The translations under genes were made by a program, and so were the position numbers. Below the pieces are notes generated by a model. The model was not told the origin of the DNA. It was given only the letters and a program-made list of their open reading frames with translations, and did no database searches. DNA of 64,000 nt from Grifola frondosa. Its lineage: Eukaryota > Basidiomycota > Agaricomycetes > Polyporales > Grifolaceae. Position 1 is the stretch's first letter. Each line of letters begins with the position of its first letter. Shown piece after piece: positions 34,480 to 46,374 of the stretch. The stretch covers positions 248,001 through 312,000 of the forward strand of contig LUGG01000029.1 in NCBI GenBank assembly GCA_001683735.1, in the 5' to 3' direction.

Positions 34480-35950
34480 ATTTTGTCGGTAAACCGCTTT
34501 GACATGAGCGCGCCTTCAAATCATTTAGGAGAACGGTCTTTGGACTCTGTTCGGCCGGGTCAGCAACCGTGTGAAGGTTGGTGCTTTCCTGCACACACGC
34601 CTCCTTTCGCATTGCAAGCGTTGCATATAAGCGTATCATCTAGTTGAAGAGTATTTGAGGTTGGTATACGGAATGCGTAGAACACTATCTCACCTTCACA
34701 GACGAATACCAACATGGCCGGGTCACCCGCTCCCCGCATGCCACACACACCAGTCTGTGATTGGCGATCTTAGCCGCGAGGCTTGGAGCACTACCGGGCT
34801 CAGACGCAGTCCCTGTCTGCATCGTCTCTCTGGAGGCGGGGCATCCGAGGTGTCCAGTCTCGCCTGTCCTGCTAACGGGGCTTTCGCATTCACTCCAGCC
34901 TCCTCCGCCTTCATTTCTGCCGAATCCACGAATGCGGCTTTGGCCTTCTTCCGCGCATTGTGCGCCGCGAGGTAATTTGGACCGTACTCTCTCCAGTGGA
35001 GAATGTACACAGGCAGTTGGAAGGCATGCGTAGACAAATGTGGAGATTTGAAGTCGCTTGGCTTTTCCTTATGGACCTCCACCCTCATGCGCGTCGGGTT
35101 ATCGCAGAAGTCGACATAATCATACCTGTCAGCGTACTTCATTTTCCACCGCATTTAGCGCGTATTGCCATAACGTCGGGTGTTGTTCGTCTCGAATTCC
35201 GCTGGTGGTGGACGGAAGCATATCGCATCCGCTTCAATATAAGTGTAAATGAGAAGTCATCCGGGTGAAAGCCCCAAATTCCAGAGAACGTCGTCCCGCT
35301 CTCGTCGATAGAGCCATAAATATGTCGTCCAGAATCGCGCAATATACGTCTGTGTGAATAAATGCGTCACTTGGCCCTCCGAATTAACGTTGGCGTCGCC
35401 GGTGATCGAGTACGCTGTCCCTCCGTGTGTACTTGGCAGCCTCGAAACGTTGGCCATCAGAGGAGGTTTGGAAATACACGGACACCACAGGCTCGTATGG
35501 ACAACTGTCGTCGGCGAACAATTCCATCTTCCAAGTCTAACATTCAAATTAGTCCCGGAATCATATATGCAACGAATGTGAACGCTCGCATTGCTTTCAG
35601 AGGGTCTTCCACATGCTCGCTGAAACCCATCTGGACATCTTCTCACTGTCTACAGGGTAGCTAAGAAGTTTGCTGACGCCGACATCTTGACACTCGACCG
35701 AGTCATCATACGCGTACTGATTCCCGCAAGCGCTGCATGGCCCAATACTTATTCGCTCGAGTCATGCCAGTAATTGAACTGCGGAGGCAACGGTCAACAA
35801 TTGCTGTGGATAAGCTAGTTGGACTCACAATCTCGCAATAAAAACCTTAAAGTCCTGCGGAGCGTCAAGTTTTTGTTTGTGTGAACAGGTCTAAACAACG
35901 ATAGCATGATATGAGACATGAAAAAAAAAGCGCAAACCTTGGCAGGAGTC
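34480..35950 (-). pseudogene. Partial duplicate of the EF-hand/ZZ gene (3' portion)
   Basis: Matches the 3' third of the 27,773-32,522 gene: the beta-rich segment (LNVRLGRWN, GGTAYSITGDANVNSEGQVT, ESGTTFSGIWG), then FCDNPTRMRVEVHKEK, HLSTHAFQL, HWREYGPNYLAAHNARKKAKAAF, and the second cysteine cluster (ICNACNAKGGVCAGKHQPSH). About 300 bp between the RALWQYALNAV equivalent and the LCDKP equivalent is deleted, which removes the first zinc-finger cysteines. Frames are broken repeatedly. Confidence 0.8.
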
Positions 35951-36230
35951 GATGTGCATATCATAGGTGTCGGATACTTCCATAGAATTCACGAACAGTT
36001 ATAATTAAATTTCTGCAGCTGGAGGTGTCAGAGACAATATTTATCGCGTTTGGAACGTGCGCGAGAAAGGACGCGTCACGGTAACGTGACTGAGCTGATC
36101 GACAATCGATCGTGAACTGACGCGCACCGCTTGCATCGTCTTTATCGCGTCTCGTCGTCCTGCGGGCTAACGTTAATTTCTTTGCGGTCGACATGCATCC
36201 ATCTGCCCGACGTCTCAGAACAGGCTGCGG

Positions 36231-36641
36231 CTAGAGTGTAGGCCAGTCAGCGTCTGTTTGATCACCTGCAGGAAACTGACCCGCGCAACCTACATCCAGC
36301 TTTTCTCCGTCTTCATGCTTCATCAGAACGTATGGATCAGCATCCTGTCCATCTCCCACCACCTCACCGTACGACAGTGCTTTCCAAACGCTCTTCCCAA
36401 ACGCTCCACCAGGCGAGGCCATCCGTCTTGTAGCGATAGTGAGAATTAGGGGATTCCTGCGCCGCCGCACTCGATCATGGAGCGCAACACTTGTTTGACC
36501 GCCGAGGAAATGGGACAGGCTTCTGCTGATGGGGGCGTCGAGGGGGAAAAATGTACGCACCACCACGTTGAATGACAGACGGAGCTCTGGTATCCGAGTG
36601 GTGTCGCGCTGCGAGCGCGAATGGTCGGGCGGCGTGGGCAC
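36231..36641 (-). CDS. Unrecognised short coding-like frame
   Basis: A 136-codon minus-strand frame, not recognised. It contains ELRLSFNVVVRTFFPLD and DADPYVLMKHEDGEKLDVG. It ends 100 bp upstream of another short frame (36,194-35,961). It may be an exon of a larger decayed gene; no domain is visible. Confidence 0.25.
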   Translation of the reverse strand: MPTPPDHSRSQRDTTRIPELRLSFNVVVRTFFPLDAPISRSLSHFLGGQTSVALHDRVRRRRNPLILTIATRRMASPGGAFGKSVWKALSYGEVVGDGQDADPYVLMKHEDGEKLDVGCAGQFPAGDQTDADWPTL

Positions 36642-36699
36642 GAACGGGGACGATATGCCCTAGGGCAGTGATCACTCGGAAGATGATTCATAGCGACTG

Positions 36700-38100
36700 A
36701 CACTGGATTTTTCTGACACTTCCCTTCACATTGTGCGTATTCCCTTGCTTTCGTCGTCATCACTTACATTTGTTGTCGATATACCGCTTGCACGAGGAGA
36801 CTCACCGCGCTGACCTATCCTACGTGCAGTTGTACTCCGCAATCATACCGCACCTGCATCTGTCCATCATCATACCACGTTCTCCCGGTCCCAACGCCCG
36901 CGTCTACTGCGCTCGTATATCTAGGTCGGCCTGTTCTCCTCACCGTATTCAATGTCGATGTCTATAGGTTGCTGTATCCCTATCCGAACGATGATGACTA
37001 TCCCTCATGCAGGTATCAGTTGAGCTCAATAACTTCGCCGTCAATCTCATGTTCATTAACTCCACCCATCCTGGTTCACAAATCTTCATTCGCCCTTCGT
37101 GGCTTCTACTTATGCTGTAGGCATCAACATTCTACGGTTCCCCAGTTTAATCTACAGTGCTCGAGCACGCCGAGAGTGTTCTACGACGCGCGGAGGACTT
37201 GAACGCGGAGGAGCTGAAGGCGGGAGCGAGGTAAATGGTTGCACATGTGCTGAGATGGTGAAGTGGGGTATCTGTCCTGTGCTTATACCCTGCGCGTTGA
37301 TGTTCTCACACGGATATAGGGTATATCTCTCTTCTTCCATTGTGTGCTTAGCACTATCGAGTAGGAAACGTTCACTCGAGCATGGCGCGGCGGGATATGT
37401 AATCAAGTGCTGGTCGGGTACCAGAGCTCCAATCTTCAATGTATGTCTGAACTAGCTGCATTTTTACGATGAGCTCACGGCGGCACCGCTGAGGCACGAT
37501 GAGCTTGATTTAGAAGCTCGTGCAGTGTACGTTTCCTTAATTATGTATCTTCTAATATGTCGGAGAACGGACGCGTTGAGCAAGGGGGTCCGAGAGGTCC
37601 CAATTTACAGCTCGTGGTACTTATACACATACTTCGCAAATCGTCGGAATGTCTCTCTCGAACAGTTTGTTTAGCTCTTCGAGGAGTAGAAACGGCGGAT
37701 ACGTGGTAATTTCTGCACAGCATTCCATCGAGAGAGATAAAACGATTAAAAATGTCAAGCATTCGGATACAACATTTCCCCGGAAATATGACATAGACGT
37801 ACCGTAGTCGAAAGCCTTCCTTGTCGCGGCAGCATTATGATCGCCAAATTGAGTCGACACAGACTCCTTGCATAGCCGGACGTCATTTTAGGTATCACGG
37901 CGTCATCCATTTGAGGGGTGCACTTGCACCGCACCTCGATACACACAGTGGATGCTACACTGTGGGAGGATGCGTCTGTGGTAAGCCGAATACAAGGCGA
38001 AAGTCGTGATCTATGGTGATGGGAAGTATTAGCCGAAATATTGTTGATGAAGGGGAATACGATCACTATTTGCGTAAACGTGCTGTTGTACGCCGAACAC
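36700..38100. other. Unassigned stretch
   Basis: No gene supported. Short plus-strand coding-like pieces occur (VFNVDVYRLLYPYPNDDDYPSC at 36,950-37,010 and HAESVLRRAEDLNAEELKAGA near 37,170-37,230). The latter segment is similar at DNA level to the tail of the dynamitin remnant near 44,740-44,810. Confidence 0.3.
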
Positions 38101-38119
38101 ACGTCTGATTAAGACTCCG

Positions 38120-38240
38120 CATTGTGAACATTTGTCCCATGGATCAGAATGATGGCGATATATGACGTGTAGCCAGATGGAGCGCCAGCATCTTCGTAAT
38201 GGAGATGAGTTCCGTAGTCATTGACGGATGCATGAGGTAT
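38120..38240 (-). pseudogene. Exon-1 fossil of the alpha/beta-hydrolase gene
   Basis: The minus strand reads PHASVNDYGTHLHYEDAGAP, then SYIAIILIHGTNVHN, clearly exon 1 of the gene at 48,430-49,736. The start codon is ATA (38,240-38,238) instead of ATG, and the splice donor is changed. Similarity continues upstream through the TATA region (38,290) to about 38,500, matching 49,740-50,100. Exons 2-4 are absent. Confidence 0.85.
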
Positions 38241-38689
38241 CGTTAGGATGTGCGTTTTGCTTGGGATTAACCGCGTGAGAGACTGTTTTGGTTATAAAAT
38301 AGAATAGTGAGTCTGAGAAAAATATATCAAATCGGTTTGGATGAGCACCGGTCCACGGGCGACAGAGTCATTGAGTGAGTACGCGGATTTCAGCGGAAAA
38401 CTAGTGCCTTCATTTTGTACGAACGTAGGGCAAGATGAGCATTTGAGGAATATCAAGGGTAGACTGAATGATAATAGATATTTACTTACAACCTTTTCGA
38501 GAAAGCTCCCCCAGCTGCGCATCAATCTGAAACGGTACACCAAGTGTTCAGAGCGTCCAGACATCGAAATCCGAGAACTGGGCAGCCAAGATATTCAGAA
38601 GAGCGCTGCACTTACCGCAAAAATAATTGCTGTTTGATGACATATATTAGTAGGTGATCAATCACTAGTCATCTTAGTCGAGAAGCAAG

Positions 38690-38950
38690 TTGCAGCTGCA
38701 TGTGAGCGAACCAGAGGAGGGGGAGTAAGTGGTACTAGTCAATCCAAGAGTATCAGTAAAAGGCCTGTAATTACGCACCTCACTTATTGTAGGTCTGCGC
38801 AGTAGCTCTATAGTAGCAGCGTAATTAATATATTTCCAAAGTCTGTGATCATCGGAAAATACAAGCCTTGCTGAGCGCTAGAGACGTCGATAGATCCCAT
38901 ATTAGCGCGCTCGGGCTAGCGCTCACAATTGGCGCTCGATTAACCGTTGC
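38690..38950. repeat. Dispersed repeat shared with 50,380-50,680
   Basis: Shared segments include ACTTATTGTAGGT, TATTTCCAAAGTCTGTGATC, TGAGCGCTAGAG and TTCCCATATT/TCCCATATTA. Both copies sit upstream of hydrolase-derived sequence. No coding signal. Confidence 0.7.
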
Positions 38951-39029
38951 TCGTAGCCTTGGGTCCTCCACTTGTAGCCACTTGTTCGTAGAGCGAAATA
39001 TGCTTGCCTCGTCGAGAGCCATGGCAATC

Positions 39030-39175
39030 CAACCAATATTTACACAGCTTTCATCGCACCCGCCCCAAAACATGCTCCAACGCACAAATGACGCTCCTCA
39101 CCCACCACCGCCACATCGATCACGTCTCCCGCCGCCTCAAGCTCCACGGCTCCGACATCGAGCGGGTCTCTAACG
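39030..39175 (+). pseudogene. Dynamitin-like fragment
   Basis: The plus strand reads MTLLTHHRHIDHVSRRLKLH, then GSDIERVSN, resembling the dynamitin segment with the pattern LLTxPRHIDxxSRRLKLLLSDLERV. The equivalent piece in block B is at 44,298-44,370. No upstream or downstream exons are preserved in frame. Confidence 0.55.
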
Positions 39176-39199
39176 TGGCAAATGGCTCAGGAGATGGCG

Positions 39200-40700
39200 A
39201 AGCTGAGGCATTTGTTCTGCTCTTGCATCTGGCGCGTGGACATTCTCACATTGGAGAGATGACAGTGGACGGCATTAGGTCTCTTGAGTTGAATCTTTTG
39301 AGGCTGCCCTACCATGTCGGCGAGCTCTTTCCGACTACACCCTTACTGAACTCGAACAACAAGACCCCTCTGTCTGAGTTGGCTACGCTCACGTTCAATT
39401 GATCGCCTGCCTTCTCGAATCCAATCTCACGCCCTAGCTGTGGACTGCAGACAACAATCCGTGTGTCCGCCGTCTCCCCTCGTGCAGCTCCATAGATCAT
39501 GCCAGATATCTGTGATGCAACCATAGCCTGCCTCTGAGATGGCCCAGCGACTGGGCAACTCACCGTTTGTGCATGTCTCCCCGCTTGTGTTCGCGTAGCG
39601 GCTCTCGACGTGTTCGGGTTAAACATTCAACGGTGCGATCTCGGATCGACGTTTTTTCGCCATGCTGTGGACCTTCCGCACCGTCGAGGTGCTCTGTCGA
39701 GTGAATTGATCGTTCTGTTATTTCGTCCCTCCAGCAGCTCGTTGCCATCCTCCTGAGCCTCCTTGCGCTGCAGCTGCGTAAGGTCTGTTAGGCGGCGTAT
39801 GTGGGCGCAGTTGAAAAGCGTATTCTGCGTGCGCTGGTACTCGACGAATGCCCGCTCATGCCGATTCAGGGACTGTGGATCTGCCAGATCGAGTATGGAC
39901 TTAAGGTGCGTTTCCGGTGCTGTATGAATGTGGTATCACTCTAAGCCTATGTGGATATAATCCATTTCCATATGCTCCTTGGTACGCTATGTGGGGCTTG
40001 TTCGTTTCCTTCGTCTTCATAATTGCTATCTACATTTGGGCGAAGAATTGAAGCCTACATTCGGAATTTCACCCCACGGACCCGAAGGTCCCCCCGGGAT
40101 TCCAAATGCCGGCACATGATGTTTAGCGTGACGGGAAGCACACCGCGCATTTCGTCTGGACGCACACGGCCATTCCATCTGTGTTTGATCTGGAAATGGC
40201 TATGTCGGTGTTACAGGGGAGCATCGAGCACGAGTAGTGGATCACCATTATGAGGCGGATGCCCGAAGAGCGGGGGGCATTTGTGCTTAGCGCGAGGCGC
40301 AGGTAGACGTGCGAATGCGATATCTAGTGACGGTGCAGCTTGCGCGCATGAGACTTGCTGTGGCCAACGAATGCGGTTCTTCATGGGGGGATCATCTACT
40401 ACCGGACCCATTTTTCCTTTCTCCCTATCGCATCTCGACGTCTCCCACACGTCTCCTTCGCCGTCCTCTTTGCCTTCGTATTCTTGTGATAGAGTTTACG
40501 TTGCATCGCCATTCCTCTCACGCACAAGCCTGTTGATGAATTGCATCCGGCATACGTGATAGCACGAGAACAAGCATAGGACATATGTGTACTCGTCTCT
40601 ACTGCGCTAACTTCAAGCACACTTGCTCTGCTTTTGCTATGCTCTTCCCCGTCCTCGGCGAGACAGTGGAGCAGCGCTGAGTGTATTTGATGTGTCATTC
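39200..40700. other. Unassigned stretch with coding-like remnants
   Basis: Two coding-like pieces were seen: minus 39,905-39,710 (LNRHERAFVEYQRTQNTLF and QLQRKEAQEDGNELLEGR) and plus 40,050-40,240 (VPPGFQMPAHDV, DGKHTAHFVWTHTAIPSVFD). Neither is recognised or complete. Confidence 0.3.
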
Positions 40701-41262
40701 CGAGTCAGCGTAGTAGTCATTGGTCGGTTCCTATTTCGTCTATCAAGCTACGAATTACTGTCTCTGATACACAGCTTGTTCTTCGACTTCCTTTCGACGT
40801 ACCCGTTCAATCATTGGGTTATTTATTCACACATCGTCTCCTATCTTACCGGTGTTCCAGACAGAAGATGTCGTGGCTGATAAGCAGTACTATATCTGTT
40901 GTCCTTCCTGATGTTCCTAGTGACATATATGATACGCATTGCGATATTAGGCGAGTGGTCTATCCGGTGCCGTGAAAAACTACTAATCTCAACTGCTTTC
41001 TAGATGTTTCTTCTCGTTCTCAAAGACCAAAAAATATGTTGGCATCTTAAGTAAACATCACTTGCAGTACGAAGCCGAATATTCATTCAAGTTCTTCTTG
41101 CTGGCTGGTTATCTCGTTGCGCTAGTACGGCTGCAATCGGTCACGTTCTTACCGTGGGATACCGTAATTTGGTGCTGTTGTCCTCAAGAGTGTATATACG
41201 AGCAGGATCTCTCCATCTCTGATAGAGCGTTGAGTCCTAAGGAGTTCGGACCACCTCACGCC

Positions 41263-42935
41263 ATGTCATCTGCTCTGAACGCTGCAGAGGTCCAGCAAAA
41301 GTGAGTGACTGCTACCGCAATCTTTTCCTCATCTAATATATCCTCTCTCACAGCTTCATCCAGATATGTTGCATTGTCTCGGCAACCAGTCAGTGGTTCA
41401 CGTACAATCTCTGGTAAATTTTTCATTCTTATTTGTTGTAGCACTTCTGGTCTACGAGTATATTATCACGTTTGACCGTGAATATCAGCTCGTATGGAAG
41501 CGTCGATTCTCTGCGGCCACCTTACTTTTTTTGGTCGCGAGGTATGCTCAGCTTCTAGAGGTCATTCTTGACCTCCAAAGCATATACCCAATATCATTAA
41601 GGGTACAGTTTTTGTCCTGTTCCTATAGGCTGTATTTGCTCACTCATAATTTCCAGAGCTGTTCTGCATTGGCTTGGTTGATGGCAGCTTTTGAACTACT
41701 CTTCCTTTTTCTTGTGGCCGGTGAGTAGCCACACAATATTCTCGCTTCTGACCGGCAATTGATATTTGTGCAGCATTCTCAAGTCTCCGAGCATACGCCT
41801 TATCTGGTCATCAATGGAAAGTCGCGTCATTGATATTCATGTTGTCACTGGTTCAATGCGGAATTAACCTGGTGAGCTCTGTCCCCAACATTGAAATTGG
41901 CATGAAATTGAAGTGTGACACATACTTCTAGTTTGCAGATGTCCGCCAAGCAGTGGTTGTAGCTCCGCCTCCGATCAATTGTACAGCAGTGCCTTCGATC
42001 TCATCGGAGCTCTCCCACATGTCAGTGAAATTAATTGATATCGCTGCAGATCGTTGACTGAATCTGTGCATCCTATAGACGTATGTAGTGCTACTGGCCT
42101 CATTTGCTCAAGTGCTCCACTCACGCAATAATCCAAGTGGCATACGTAGAGCGTGCGGCCAATATCACTGCAGATACACTTGTTATTGCAGTGACCATAC
42201 ACCAGGTGTACCGGAAAAGACGAGCCGCCATGGAGGCTAATCTCCGAACTCCATTATATGTAGTGATCCTGAGGGATGGTAAGTTTCCATTCCTGCCTCG
42301 ATGTATGCGCGACCTGACGAGACTCCATCAGGTACGATATATTTCTTGTAGGTTTTGAAAAGTCACCCCCGGTCTGATGTTAATTGATAACGGTGTATTC
42401 ACTAGTGCTTTGTTACTGATGAATATTGGAGATATTGTACTCGTATATTTCGGGGAAACTCTCGTATGGAAATTTGATTTGAATTGCTACCAACCCTCAC
42501 TCATGAGCCTCATGTAGGAATACTCCTCTTATATCAGCCAGTTCATTGATCCGTGAGTCACCGTGATTGATTGCTCTTCAATTAAATCTTCATTGACATT
42601 CATTGGGGCACAGAATAACAGCAATTCTCATCTCGCGGTTCATGTTCAATCTCCGCGAAGTCGATGCATCCCAACACGGGACCGAAGATTCAAGTCACAC
42701 ATCGATTGTCAGCTCAGTCAAGTTTGCATCTTTCGTCGAAGCCCTCGGTGCCCCTCTCGACCACGAATTCTCGCTCTCTGCCATCGACCGCAGTTCCTTA
42801 GATGAGCAGGGAGCTGATTTAGAGGGTGAGCACGCAGATATGCTCGATGAAGACGAGGAAATGGCATTGGGCCAGACCGGTATTCATGAGCCACCTGAAG
42901 CTGAACCTGGTCTATCTGGAGTTACTGGGGAGTAA
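41263..42935 (+). pseudogene. DUF6533-family multi-pass membrane protein, copy B
   Basis: Same exon architecture as copies A and C. It begins MSSALNAAEVQQ, then FIQICCIVSAT, LLVYEYIITFDREYQLVWKR, SCSALAWLMAAFELLFLFLV, FSSLRAYALSGHQWKVAS, FADVRQAVVVAPPPINC, RAANITADTLVIAVTIHQVY, ILRDG, ALLLMNIGDIVLVYFGETL and the C-terminal exon from 42,603 to the stop at 42,935. Compared with copy C one base is missing near 42,105, shifting the frame before the ADTLVIAVTIHQ helix. A TATATA at 41193-41198 lies 70 nt upstream of the ATG. Confidence 0.78.
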
Positions 42936-43668
42936 GCTACTAAGAGTGCGACATTTCTTCGGTTCGTGTATTATTGCTCCTTACTACTTCGTATTTGCTC
43001 ACGCCGACCTTAAAAGAAAAGTGCGTTCGGTGTTTGGAGTCTGTCTGGTGTCAGGCACCATCCTTCGTTGATTTCTTGGAGTATTGTAACGCTGTGTCAT
43101 ATATTATCTGCCGCTACAAGGTCATAGCATGTGTACTAAACTATCATCTCTCTCTCCGCGAGCTGTAGATCTCACGGGATTATCCCAGGGTCGGATATAT
43201 GATAGATCTATGAAACAGAGGGCCGTCAGTCGCATGTGCAGTTGTTGACGGTAGGAATAAATGCCTGAGCCTTCTCAGCGGAGGCGTGTTGCCCAAAATC
43301 GTCGCGTAGACTACGGTGAACAAAGGACTGAACCATCTACACCCTTCTCCGCGTGTGAACGGAAGACATCTGTAGAAGGTCAACATGGTCATTTCAAACC
43401 GACTGGCGGATCGACGTACTAAGTCCAGCAAATCCTACGATATTCCCAAGAATATATGACATTATTGATCCCGTCCCGCAGTATTTCTAGAACTGCGTAC
43501 AGTAACGATGCCTAGCTCTGGGACTTCGGGATTGCACTTGAAGGGCAACTCTTGCAATCTATAATTTCAGCACATGGATATATCAGGCCTCAAAGGCCTC
43601 AAGATGATTAACTTGTCACGAGGATGCGTGTTGAAGATTATTGTAATCCAAGACACAAGTAGTGTCCT

Positions 43669-44709
43669 ATGGCCGCGGTACAAAGAGCCAAAGAAGCACG
43701 GCTAAGCGCCGATGATAGTGAAGCGCCTACAGTTCTAACCGGTTCTCTGAAGAAAGCTCTGACTGGCGGAGTGCAGTGCGTGTCATCCCTCCTTCGCTTG
43801 GTGCTCCGCGTATCTGACTCTGACCATCTCTTGCAGCGCACTAATACGCGTACTCGTCTTCGGCAACTTCTTTGCATCTTGCGTCCATCACGACGTCCGC
43901 ACCTCTCGCAGAGCCTGCGCGTCCCGCAGCACGACCTCGTGGTACTGGTGATAGAACTCGCGGACCCATCGAACATGCTGCTGGCCGAGAACGAGGTCGA
44001 GCCCAGTGAGTTGACCCGCGACATAGTCGGCGTGAAGCAGCATCTGGAGAAGATCGGCAAGGTGAAGGAGTGCAGAAGGGAAGCTCGTGAACATGGTGCT
44101 TTGTGAGGAGGACGGAAATGCGAGCGAGAAGGAAGAGGGTAAGGCGCACGAACCTCATCGGCTCCCCCACCATGACACTCGATGAGGCAAGCATATTTCG
44201 CCACAAGAATGACCTAATCAGATCACAGATAGCTTTCACCGGTCCCGCCCCCGCTCCTACGCTCGCTCCTTACCACGTGGACGGCCTTAACCCGCAAATG
44301 ACCTTACTCATCCATCTCCGCCACATTAGCTCCGTCTCTCACTGCCCGAAGCTCTCCGGCTCTGTCTTCTAGCATGAGCACACAGCAGCGCGGCATTAGC
44401 CACTCCACAGGTTCCGCCTCCGTGCACCCCGCCTTCCCAGCGACCGCCAGCGCCGGCCGACGATAGTGCCGGAGCAGCTGACACCGGTGCTCACATACCT
44501 TGCGTCGCTACTCCCGCACATCCCGACGCGTCTGCGCGCACTCGACGCGCTGCACACGTCCGCGACAGTGTTCCAGGGAACATTGGAGGGCTTCGAGGAG
44601 GAGGAGAGCCACGTGCACCGCCCGCTGGAAGAGCTCGTGCGGGCGGTGGTGGGCGTGAAGACCGTAGGCGAGAACGAGGCTCTTATAAGGGAGCTACAGG
44701 AGACATAAG
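43669..44709 (+). pseudogene. Dynamitin (dynactin subunit 2) remnant, block B
   Basis: Plus-strand pieces in dynamitin order: MAAVQRAKEARLSADDSEAP, IELADPSNMLLAENEVEPSE, LTRDIVGVKQHLEKIGKVKE, TLDEASIFR, NPQMTLLIHLRHISSVS, and VPEQLTPVLTYLASLLPHIP with RLRALDALHTSATVFQGTLE and EEEESHVHRPLEELVRAVVG to a stop at 44,706-44,708. Dynamitin is a coiled-coil subunit of dynactin, the dynein cofactor. Stops (44,104) and frame changes separate the pieces. I identify it from remembered fungal dynamitins, so a profile search should confirm it. Confidence 0.6.
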
Positions 44710-44879
44710 CATGTTGGGAATCTCGGGCTGCAGGTGGAAGAGCTGAAGGCTGGTGATGAAACTGAAGTATCTGCGCTGCTCTTATACCGGGGGGTGTTAA
44801 TGCTCTCATATTGCTAGCAACGCGCGCCACGATGGCAATCGACGGCATCGATCCGTGTCCCTTGAGGTTGTTCCCTTGT

Positions 44880-46374
44880 CTGTGAGCATTTTCCGATTGT
44901 ATTCTCGCTACTACTGAACTCGATCGTCAGCGCTCACATTGAGACAGTGCGAACTAGTTGGTTGGATGGCTGCGCCCATCATGCAAATGGTGCCTTTACT
45001 CCCGATCTCATGTGGGATATAGACGACAATTCGGATATTCGCTCTCCAGAGTCCGTGATGCCGCATCACAGCTCTCTCCGCAGACCTGTGATGCCATCGT
45101 TGACTGCTTCTGGGACAATCCAAATGCCCTACGACCGTAGGCCATCACCTGCCTTCGAAGGGCTCCCCGCAGCCGCCTGGATATCCTCCGAGCCCTGGGC
45201 GCCTTAAGCTACACGAGCGGCTTCATCCGTCTGCTGGTTGCGCACCCGTGCGCGTCCCATGCATGTCCGAGAACGTTGTCCTGCCGCTAGTCGGCGGTGG
45301 TCCAGCCCGTCGCTCCGTTGGTGTCCGCGCAGCGGCTCGTCATGCTCCAGTTCAACGGCTCGGTGTGCAGCCTACACCACCGATCAAAGGACATCCAGTT
45401 TCTCATCGCGATGACATCGCTGTGGTCTCGCTATACCTCTCACTGTACCGTACGATGCACATGCTATATGAAGTATAAGCTCTATGACACTCCGCATGCG
45501 GATGAGGTAGTGTTTTCAGTGTGTCTGTCCCTAGCGGAAGGAAACCATGATTCATGTCGTAATCTGTGATCTTTCTCCACTTTGGATGACACCGTGGACA
45601 CGCGCGTTGATGCTAACTTTTGCCCAATCAACACGCTCCGAACAGGTGCCGGAGTCCAACGGCCTTAGGAGATCCTCCCATATCTTTCCAGAAGTCGATA
45701 TCAGTCAATACCGGCCATCTGACCCTTTGCTGATCAAGCGTCGCCCTAGTCTTGACTCGTTTGCTCTCACTGCTTCTGCGAACACTGCGTGTCTACATCA
45801 CATCTTTCGATGCTATGTTACTTTCCAGTCCATCCCGTGGCTAATACGCAGCCTGCGCTTTGACTTCCATTCCATGTGTTGGATTGTTTATTCACAGTGG
45901 TTCCGTCTCGCATCTTTCCGTGCCGTTGTATCACGCTCAATAGAAGACGTCTTGGCTGATGGTCAGTGTTCTATCTGTTGTCCATCTTACTAATGTTCCA
46001 TCTTACATATATGATACGTATCGCGATCTTTTGACAAGTGATCCATCCTGGTGCCTTGAAATTTTCTGAAAACATGCTCCTCTCAACTGCAGACAATGAA
46101 TTCTGTACGTTCATTCTCATTCTCGACGATCCCAAAGTATACATTGGCGCCTCAAGTGAACATCGTCCGCGGTATTGAGGCGAGCATTCATTCAAATTAT
46201 CCTTGCTGACCTATCGTCTCGTTGCGGTAGTACGTTAACGATCAATCACGTTGTGATAGCGGAGATATCGCGGTGTGGTGATATTGTGCCCGGTGGTAAA
46301 TATAAGAGTAAGTGCAGCATCTCTCCATCTCTGCTAGAGAATTTAGTTCTAAGCGGTTCGGACTACCTCACATT
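44880..46374 (+). repeat. Upstream part of duplicated block C
   Basis: Degenerate sequence parallel to the upstream parts of blocks A, B and D (AGCCTGCGCTTTG, ATTGTTTATTCACA, CATATATGATACGTAT, CCTCTCAACTGC, GTCTCGTTGCGGTAGTACG). Not interpretable as a gene. Confidence 0.55.
46301..46308 (+). promoter_or_regulatory. TATA box of DUF6533 copy C
   Basis: TATAAGAG lies 74 nt upstream of the ATG. The equivalent element is found 68-72 nt upstream in copies A, B and D, embedded in a conserved 150-bp proximal flank. Confidence 0.6.
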
